From: Candidatus Acetothermia bacterium
GTDB taxonomy: Bacteria > Bipolaricaulota > Bipolaricaulia > UBA7950 > UBA9294
NCBI GenBank assembly: GCA_003650505.1
Contig: QMQL01000045.1
Span: forward strand, 1 to 6,721
Direction: 5' to 3'
Length of the DNA stretch: 6,721 nucleotides
This document shows positions 1-4,746 of this stretch, one piece after another. Under the pieces are notes generated by a model, which saw only the letters and a program-made list of their open reading frames with translations, was not told the DNA's origin and ran no database searches. Made by a program: the position numbers and the translations under genes. Each line of letters opens with the position of its first letter. Position 1 is the stretch's first letter.

Positions 1-570
1 CGGATCCTTCCCGACCCGGTCCCACAGCTCGCCGGCCAGGTCCTCGATCGTCGGATCGTCGAGCGAATCGATAACGTAGTCCCCGTATTGGTAATTGTCG
101 AGAAATGGGGTTCTGATCCGGCCGCGGTAGGTCTGATACAGGTGCTCCGTGACCAATACGTCCCACCTTTGGATCTCGCCTCCGTAGATCCATTCGTAGC
201 GGTGGAGCCTATACCCCGCGGGGACGGATTTGACGGTGATCACCGCCGTTGCCGTATCCGAAAGGCCATCCGGGTCGAAGACGCTCAGCCGCGCCGTGTA
301 CGCCCCTTGCGCATAGGTGTGGACCACCTCCGCTCCGCTCGCCGTCCCCCCGTCGCCGAAGTCCCACTCGTAGGTGATCGGGCCGCCGTCGGGGTCGTAG
401 GAGGCCGAGGCGTCGAAGCTGACCGGGAGGGGGGCATACCCCTCATCGGGGACGGCTTCTAGTACGGCAGCCGGCGGATGATTCGGCGTTCGAAACAGAC
501 AACCGCCGAGCAGAACAGCCGTTATCGCTAGCGATACGGCACAGGCTACTGAGAATCCTCTCCTTATCAT
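1..570 (-). CDS. PKD-domain lipoprotein, possibly transglutaminase-like (C-terminus cut off by window edge)
   Basis: Reading the minus strand from the ATG at 570-568 gives 190 residues open to the window edge. The N-terminus (MIRRGF, then a hydrophobic stretch at 7-22) ends in a lipobox LGGC with the lipidated cysteine at residue 24, so the protein should be exported and anchored to a membrane. Residues 33-113 form a PKD domain, with the family signature YEWDFGDG at 67-74, an HTY at 84-86 and a closing strand near 110. PKD domains are beta-sandwich modules that usually mediate surface binding. Residues about 122-190 (YEWIYGGEIQRW, then aromatic-rich LYQTYRG and DDPTIEDLA) resemble the segment that precedes a transglutaminase-like core in many exported bacterial and archaeal proteins. 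The catalytic Cys-His-Asp part would lie beyond the edge, so that assignment is inference. No Shine-Dalgarno site precedes the ATG; a promoter close to it suggests a very short leader. Divergent from trkA. Confidence 0.85.
   Translation of the reverse strand, partial: MIRRGFSVACAVSLAITAVLLGGCLFRTPNHPPAAVLEAVPDEGYAPLPVSFDASASYDPDGGPITYEWDFGDGGTASGAEVVHTYAQGAYTARLSVFDPDGLSDTATAVITVKSVPAGYRLHRYEWIYGGEIQRWDVLVTEHLYQTYRGRIRTPFLDNYQYGDYVIDSLDDPTIEDLAGELWDRVGKDP
523..536. repeat. 14-bp perfect palindrome with GCTAGC core
   Basis: TATCGCTAGCGATA is its own reverse complement. It lies in codons 12-16 of the lipoprotein gene, about 40-50 nt downstream of its predicted transcription start. It contains the generally rare tetranucleotide CTAG. 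The same GCTAGC core recurs at 633-638, 106 bp away. It could be an operator half of a looping pair; a chance occurrence is quite possible for a palindrome of this length. Confidence 0.35.
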
Positions 571-580
571 CGGCCGGTGG

Positions 581-609
581 ATTGTAGTCCCGGGGTAGGC
601 TTACCTCAA
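581..609 (-). promoter_or_regulatory. Sigma-70-type promoter of the lipoprotein gene
   Basis: On the minus strand a -35 box TTGAGG (609-604) and a -10 box TACAAT (586-581, five of six consensus bases) are separated by 17 nt. The expected transcription start is near 574, only about 4 nt before the ATG at 570, so the mRNA would be nearly leaderless. This agrees with the absence of a Shine-Dalgarno site. Assigned by motif matching only. Confidence 0.6.
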
Positions 610-631
610 CGGGCTATCCCATTCCAGATTG

Positions 632-650
632 AGCTAGCTGGTCGTCGACC
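632..650. repeat. Two adjacent palindromes between the divergent promoters
   Basis: AGCTAGCT (632-639) is directly followed by GGTCG-T-CGACC (640-650), a perfect inverted repeat around a single base. Both lie between the two -35 boxes, and the second ends one base before the trkA -35 box (652-657). This is a typical place for a regulator of either divergent gene. No family of regulator can be named from the sequence. Confidence 0.35.
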
Positions 651-651
651 A

Positions 652-680
652 TTGACCTAGGATTCCATCCATGCTACCAT
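652..680 (+). promoter_or_regulatory. Sigma-70-type promoter of the trkA-trkH operon
   Basis: A -35 box TTGACC (652-657, five of six consensus bases) and a -10 box TACCAT (675-680, four of six) are separated by 17 nt. The -10 is preceded by TGC, an extended -10 motif. Expected start is near 687, giving a leader of about 17 nt with a Shine-Dalgarno site and excluding the upstream ATG at 671 as a start. The promoter faces away from the lipoprotein promoter; the two -35 boxes are 42 bp apart. Confidence 0.6.
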
Positions 681-690
681 CGTCGGGCTC

Positions 691-697
691 GGGGGAG
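691..697 (+). promoter_or_regulatory. Shine-Dalgarno site that sets the trkA start
   Basis: GGGGGAG ends 6 nt before the ATG at 704. It selects this ATG over the in-frame ATG at 671 (upstream of the predicted transcription start) and the ATG at 710 (spacing 12 nt). Confidence 0.7.
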
Positions 698-703
698 TCG
701 TCT

Positions 704-1366
704 ATGTACATGATCATCGTGGGGGCGGGGAGCATCGGGACGAGCCTGATCGAGATCGCCGTCAACGAGAAGAACAACGTCGTCGTTGTCGAATCGAACC
801 CGGAACGGGCGCGCTACATCCAGGACCGCTACGACATCACCGTCCTGAGCGGGGACGCGACGTCGGCCGAGACCCTCCGCGAAGCCGGCTCGGAACGGGC
901 GGACGCCCTGATCGTGACGACGAGCGACGACGCCGTCAACCTGATGGTCGTCTCGATCGCGGTCGAGCTCGGGATCCCGGCGATCGTATCGGTGGTGAAC
1001 AAGAAGGAGCACGCCGACTTCTTCCGGAAGCTGGGGGCAAACGTGATGGAGAACCCGGAGGAGGTCGTCGCCCATCACCTGTACAACGCAGTCAAGCGGC
1101 CGAACGTGCAGGACTTCGCCCTCCTCCCCGAAGGGGCGCAGATCTTCCGGCTGAAGGTGGCCGAGGGCTCCCCGCTCGTCGACCGCTCGATCTCCGAGAG
1201 CAGGCAGCGGGAACTGATACCGGACTCGATGCAGATCCTCGCCGTCTCCCGCGACGGGAAGCAGACGATCCCCGAAGGCGAGACCGTGATCCAGGAGGGG
1301 GACATCCTCACCGTCTTCTCCCTGGAGCAGGTGAGCGACAAGCTGATTGAGAAACTGACCGGATGA
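704..1366 (+). CDS. trkA: TrkA, NAD-binding regulatory subunit of the Trk potassium uptake system
   Basis: This 220-residue cytoplasmic protein forms the nucleotide-sensing RCK ring that gates the TrkH channel; NAD(H) or adenine nucleotides bind the Rossmann fold. The sequence opens directly with MYMIIVGAGSIG, the first strand and the GxGxxG dinucleotide loop (7-12), followed by an acidic Glu30 at the end of the second strand and the conserved GDAT at 50-53. Residues about 1-130 are the TrkA_N domain; about 136-220 are TrkA_C, the predicted ligand-binding lobe, ending with the usual EGDILTVF pattern (198-205). It has one RCK unit, half the size of the tandem E. coli TrkA, as is common in Gram-positive, thermophilic and archaeal systems; two or more copies would assemble per channel. 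The start at 704 is chosen from the Shine-Dalgarno site and because family members begin at this strand. Its stop overlaps the trkH start by 4 bp (ATGA), implying translational coupling. Confidence 0.95.
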   Translation: MYMIIVGAGSIGTSLIEIAVNEKNNVVVVESNPERARYIQDRYDITVLSGDATSAETLREAGSERADALIVTTSDDAVNLMVVSIAVELGIPAIVSVVNKKEHADFFRKLGANVMENPEEVVAHHLYNAVKRPNVQDFALLPEGAQIFRLKVAEGSPLVDRSISESRQRELIPDSMQILAVSRDGKQTIPEGETVIQEGDILTVFSLEQVSDKLIEKLTG

Positions 1367-2880
1367 GCCCGACCATCTTCCGCGCGCGGCAGGACCTCCA
1401 CATAATCCTTCGCGGCCTCGGGCTCCTCGTCCCGGTAGTCGGGATCATGGCGATCGCATCGATGATCGTCGCCGGCGTCTTCGCCGAGACCTACGCCCTC
1501 CTCCCGCTCCTTGTGACCGCTGCGATCTCGTTCTCCCTCGGCGCCGCCCTCTACCTCCCATTCCGCAACGCCGGCGAGACGCGGCTGAAGCACGGGATGA
1601 TCATCGCCGCGTTCGGCTGGCTCCTCGTCGCTGTCCTCGGCTCGATCCCATTCGTATTGATCGCACTGGCGGCCGAGCACGCCGGGGCGGCCTCACAGAC
1701 CCTCCTCTATTTCAAGGATCCGGCGAGCGCCTTCTTCGAGGCGGTCTCCGGATACACCGGAACCGGCCTGACCATGGCCGCCCGGGCCGACCTCCTCCCC
1801 CACACGATCCAGTGGTGGCGCAGCTTCATCGAATGGATCGGGGGGATGGGGGTGATCGTGTTGATGCTCGCCATCATCGCCGGTCCGCGGCCGGGGGCGG
1901 CGACCTACTCCCTCTACTACGCCGAGGCGCGGGGGGAGAAGATCCACCCGAGCATCGTCTCCACCCTGAGGACGATGTGGTGGATCTTCCTCCTGTACAC
2001 CTTCGCCAGCGTGATCGCCCTGTGGGGGGCGGGGATGCCGATATGGGACTCGGTCAACCACGCGATGACCGGGATATCGACCGGCGGGTTCAGCGTGACG
2101 GCGAACAGCATCGCCTCGTACCACTCGGTGGCGATCGAGCTCGTCCTCCTCCCGATCATGCTCTTCGGCGCGATCAGCTTCGCCGTCCACTACGAAATGA
2201 TGCGGGGGAGGGGGCGGAGCCTGTGGACGGACTTCCAGACCCGCTGGTTCCTCTGGCTCGTCGTCCTCGGGATCCTCTTCCTCACCCTCGAGAACCTCCT
2301 GAAGATGGGGGGGCTGCAAGCGCTCCGGCTATCGACGTTCCAGTTCACCTCGGCGATGACCTGCACCGGCTTCCAGTCGGCCGACATCTCATCGTGGACC
2401 GCGACGGCGAAGCTCCTCCTCGCTGCCGGGATGTTCGTCGGCGGGGCGGCCGGTTCGACCGCGGGCGGGATCAAGGTGATCCGGATGCTCGTCCTGTTCA
2501 AGGGGGTGCAGTGGCGGTTCAGGAAGATAATCGCCCCACGTGGGGCGATCGTCCCGTTCCGGGTCGGCTCGGCTACGGTCGACGACGCCCAAGTCGGCCA
2601 GCGGCTCGAGGACGCATCCCTGATCATGTTCCTCTGGCTCGTCTTCCTCGGCCTCGGGGTCGTCGTCCTCCTCCACACCACCCCGCCCGGCTACACCCTC
2701 TCCGACGTCGTGTTCGAGGTGGCGAGCGCGCAGGGGAACGTCGGCCTTTCGGTCGGGATAACCCATCCGGGGATGCCGCTTCTGAGCAAGCTCGCCCTCT
2801 GCTTCAACATGTGGATCGGCCGGCTCGAGATCATCCCGGTCCTGATGCTCGTCCGGTCGCTGTTCATCGGGATCGGATAG
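1363..2880 (+). CDS. trkH: TrkH-family potassium channel/transporter subunit
   Basis: This 505-residue integral membrane protein conducts K+ across the cytoplasmic membrane under control of TrkA. It has the fourfold M1-P-M2 plan of the TrkH/KtrB superfamily. Four filter loops can be seen: SGYTGTGLT (129-137), ISTGGFSV (238-245), MTCTGFQSADISSW (332-345) and QGNVGLSVG (457-465). Other hallmarks are WWRSFIEWIGGMG (151-163), the glycine- and serine-rich loop GGAAGSTAGGIKV (360-372) that in family members sits under the filter as a gate, and MWIGRLEIIPVL (483-494) in the last helix. An extra hydrophobic pair precedes the first filter repeat (about 17-67), as in TrkH and not the shorter KtrB. No good Shine-Dalgarno site precedes the ATG at 1363, which overlaps the trkA stop, so translation probably depends on coupling. 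In filter loops 1 and 3 the second Thr of the usual TTTG is Gly133 and Cys334. H+ or Na+ coupling cannot be judged from sequence. Confidence 0.95.
   Translation: MSPTIFRARQDLHIILRGLGLLVPVVGIMAIASMIVAGVFAETYALLPLLVTAAISFSLGAALYLPFRNAGETRLKHGMIIAAFGWLLVAVLGSIPFVLIALAAEHAGAASQTLLYFKDPASAFFEAVSGYTGTGLTMAARADLLPHTIQWWRSFIEWIGGMGVIVLMLAIIAGPRPGAATYSLYYAEARGEKIHPSIVSTLRTMWWIFLLYTFASVIALWGAGMPIWDSVNHAMTGISTGGFSVTANSIASYHSVAIELVLLPIMLFGAISFAVHYEMMRGRGRSLWTDFQTRWFLWLVVLGILFLTLENLLKMGGLQALRLSTFQFTSAMTCTGFQSADISSWTATAKLLLAAGMFVGGAAGSTAGGIKVIRMLVLFKGVQWRFRKIIAPRGAIVPFRVGSATVDDAQVGQRLEDASLIMFLWLVFLGLGVVVLLHTTPPGYTLSDVVFEVASAQGNVGLSVGITHPGMPLLSKLALCFNMWIGRLEIIPVLMLVRSLFIGIG
2530..2549. repeat. 20-bp perfect palindrome inside trkH
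   Basis: ATCGCCCCAC is followed immediately by its exact reverse complement, with no loop; the symmetry breaks at 2529/2550. It spans trkH codons 390-396 (IAPRGAI), a cytoplasmic-looking linker after a positively charged WRFRK stretch. The centre needs CCA and CGT, third-position choices that are uncommon beside the C/G-ending codons around it. No poly-T tract follows, so it is not a terminator. Confidence 0.6.
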
Positions 2881-2904
2881 CCGGCAGATCCATCCCCTTC
2901 CCGT

Positions 2905-2910
2905 TATACT
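2905..2910 (+). promoter_or_regulatory. Possible -10 box for the S55 peptidase-murF operon
   Basis: TATACT matches five of six -10 consensus bases and sits in the only A/T-rich patch of the 60-bp gap after trkH. A start near 2917 would give a leader of about 24 nt with a Shine-Dalgarno site. No convincing -35 box is present; the best is CCGGCA at 2881-2886 (three of six, 18-nt spacing). Read-through from trkH is equally possible, as no terminator hairpin is seen in the gap. Confidence 0.4.
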
Positions 2911-2930
2911 TGATGCGCCGATGCGTCAAA

Positions 2931-2936
2931 AGGGGG
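2931..2936 (+). promoter_or_regulatory. Shine-Dalgarno site supporting a GTG start
   Basis: AGGGGG (within AAAAGGGGGAA) ends 4 nt before the GTG at 2941. The ATG codons at 2913 and 2921 are in other frames, so GTG is the supported start for the S55 peptidase-family gene. Confidence 0.6.
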
Positions 2937-2940
2937 AACC

Positions 2941-4743
2941 GTGAGCCGTAGGATCATCTTGTTGTCGTTGGTAATTCCAGCGTTCTTGGGCCTCCTCGCT
3001 CTCGGGTACGACCGAAGCGAGTTTCTCTTCCTCGACGAGATAACGGTCGGGATGACCGGGATCGGAAAGACCGTCGTCGCCGGGGATACGATCAGCGAGT
3101 TCGCCGTCGAGGTCCTCGGGGTGATCGACCAGCCGGGGGATCTATCCGATTTCATCGTCGTCCGCGTCAGCGGGGAGGCGATCGGCCGCTCGGGCGGGAT
3201 CGCCCAAGGGATGAGCGGGAGCCCGATATACATAGACGGGAAGCTGATCGGCGCCCTCAGCCGGGCCGCGGCCTGGTCGAAGGCGATAACCCCGATCGGG
3301 CTCGTCACCCCGATCGAGGTGATGCTCCCGGTCCTCGACCGGGCCGACCTCGCCCACCGCCCGGAGCCGGACGCTGTCCTGAGCGGGGTGGAGCTCGCCG
3401 AGGTGGGTTCGCCCCCAGATCCTGAGGCGGTCGCTCAGTCGCCGGATGCGATATTCGCCTACCCTGTCTCGACCCCGATCATAACGGCCGGCCTGTCCGG
3501 CCGCGCCCTCCAGACGCTGATGAACGGGGAGGCGACGAGGCCGAAGGGGCTGATCGGGGACTTCATCGAGACCGGGATCGTTCCGGAGCCGAAGGGGCTC
3601 TCCGCGTTCGATCTCTCCTTGATCCCCGTATCCGGCTCCGCTGGATCGACGCCGAGCGATCCCTCGACCCTCGTTCCGGGGAGTCCGATCGGCGTCGCCC
3701 TGACGACCGGGGACGTCTCGATCGGCGGGCTCGGGACCCTCACCTACCGCGACGGCGATGCACTTGTCGCGTTCGGCCACACGTTCATCTACAACGGCGC
3801 CTCCTCCTTCCCCCTCACCACCGCTTCGGTGATCGACACGATGAAGGCCTACGACGCCTCGTTCAAGCTCGGAACCCTCGGCCCGGCCGTCGGAGCGATC
3901 CTCGAGGATCGGATATCCGGGATCGGGGGGAGGATCGGGGAAGAGGCGAACGGGATAGACCTCGATTTTAAGGTGACCGACGCCGACATCGCCCGGACGG
4001 AGAGCTATGATATCGAGGTCGTGGATGAACCGCGGCTGATGCCCGAGCTCCTCCTCTCCACCGGATTCGATGCGATCGACTCGACCCTCGATCGGATCGG
4101 GCAGGGGACGGTCGTCGTCGACTACGAGATCGAGGGGGACGGGATGCCGACCCCGCTGAAGCGGCGCGACGTGTTCATCAGCACGCGCGACGTTGCCCTC
4201 TACCCTCCCTGGCAGCTGGCGGAGATCGTCGTAATCCTTCAGTACAACGAATTCGAGGACCCGAAGTTGACCCGGATCTCGGCATCGATGGAGATCGCGA
4301 AGGAGCTGAGGGCGATCATGATCAACCGGCTCTCGATCGACTCGTACGTCTATGCGCCCGGGGACGAGATAAACTTCGAGGTCGAGCTCCAGACTTATCA
4401 GGGGAAAGCCGAAGTGCAGGCCGGGACGTTGAAGATCCCGAGCGACCTCCCCAGCGACTACCTCCTCGTCCGCGCCTACGGCGGGCCACGCCTGATCGAG
4501 GCGGGGGAGGAGCCGAACGTCTTCGGAAGCCTCGGCGACCTGGTCGACGCGATCTCGACCCTTCCGAGCTACGATACCCTGACGGTCGAGCTGTTCGCGA
4601 TCGATCCCTACTCCCCGTACGCCGATGCCCTCTACGGGGTGACGAAGGCGACGTTCGACTTCCCCGGGTACGTCATCTACGACGAATGGGAGGAGGAGGC
4701 GATCCTGATCGAGCCCGAATCGGGATCGGCCGAGAAGGAGTAG
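2941..4743 (+). CDS. Exported SpoIVB-like S55 peptidase-family protein
   Basis: This 600-residue protein starts with a charged MSRR and a hydrophobic stretch (5-22), a signal peptide or N-terminal anchor, so the rest should lie outside the cytoplasmic membrane. Residues 31-130 match the first conserved block of S55-domain proteins: DEITVGMTGIGKTVVAG (32-48), then GGIAQGMSGSPIYIDGKLIG (85-104), where Ser94 in GMSGSP is the expected nucleophile, then TPIGLVTPIEVML (117-129). A second block follows at 262-330: GGLGTLTYRDGDALVAFGH (262-280), with His280 in FGH as the probable partner, and then LEDRISGIGG (321-330). Both catalytic-type residues are present, so activity is plausible, but the substrate is unknown. 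Residues about 460-600 look like a beta-rich C-terminal module. The acidic tail ends at EKE. SpoIVB itself signals in sporulation; nothing here indicates sporulation, and relatives of this longer type occur in non-sporulating bacteria. It is followed 3 nt later by murF. Confidence 0.85.
   Translation: MSRRIILLSLVIPAFLGLLALGYDRSEFLFLDEITVGMTGIGKTVVAGDTISEFAVEVLGVIDQPGDLSDFIVVRVSGEAIGRSGGIAQGMSGSPIYIDGKLIGALSRAAAWSKAITPIGLVTPIEVMLPVLDRADLAHRPEPDAVLSGVELAEVGSPPDPEAVAQSPDAIFAYPVSTPIITAGLSGRALQTLMNGEATRPKGLIGDFIETGIVPEPKGLSAFDLSLIPVSGSAGSTPSDPSTLVPGSPIGVALTTGDVSIGGLGTLTYRDGDALVAFGHTFIYNGASSFPLTTASVIDTMKAYDASFKLGTLGPAVGAILEDRISGIGGRIGEEANGIDLDFKVTDADIARTESYDIEVVDEPRLMPELLLSTGFDAIDSTLDRIGQGTVVVDYEIEGDGMPTPLKRRDVFISTRDVALYPPWQLAEIVVILQYNEFEDPKLTRISASMEIAKELRAIMINRLSIDSYVYAPGDEINFEVELQTYQGKAEVQAGTLKIPSDLPSDYLLVRAYGGPRLIEAGEEPNVFGSLGDLVDAISTLPSYDTLTVELFAIDPYSPYADALYGVTKATFDFPGYVIYDEWEEEAILIEPESGSAEKE
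4735..4740 (+). promoter_or_regulatory. Shine-Dalgarno site of murF inside the upstream gene
   Basis: AAGGAG forms the last two sense codons (Lys599-Glu600) of the S55 peptidase-family gene and ends 6 nt before the murF ATG at 4747. This fixes the murF start and suggests co-translation of the pair. Confidence 0.75.
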
Positions 4744-4746
4744 GGG

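Noticed and set aside
557..565. Strong Shine-Dalgarno-like AAGGAGAGG on the minus strand in lipoprotein codons 2-5
   Set aside because: No in-frame ATG, GTG or TTG follows at a suitable distance; it is created by the AGG-AGA codons of the signal-peptide arginines.
671..703. An in-frame ATG at 671 that would add 11 residues to TrkA
   Set aside because: It overlaps the predicted -10 box, lies upstream of the likely transcription start and has no Shine-Dalgarno site; family members begin at the MYMIIVGAG strand, which is well served by GGGGGAG at 691-697.
681..703. Possible riboswitch (for example a c-di-AMP type) ahead of trkA
   Set aside because: The predicted leader is about 17 nt, far too short for an aptamer, and no conserved riboswitch motif is seen in 571-703.
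1812..2951. A 379-codon plus-strand frame overlapping trkH
   Set aside because: It is a low-complexity Arg/Asp/Gly/Pro frame in a shifted register of trkH, without a ribosome binding site or recognisable domain.
3485..3503. Perfect 7-bp inverted repeat (CGGCCGG, 5-nt loop, CCGGCCG)
   Set aside because: It sits inside S55 codons for a conserved-type TAGLSGR stretch, is made of common GGC/CCG words and has no T-run; chance in G+C-rich coding sequence is the simplest explanation.
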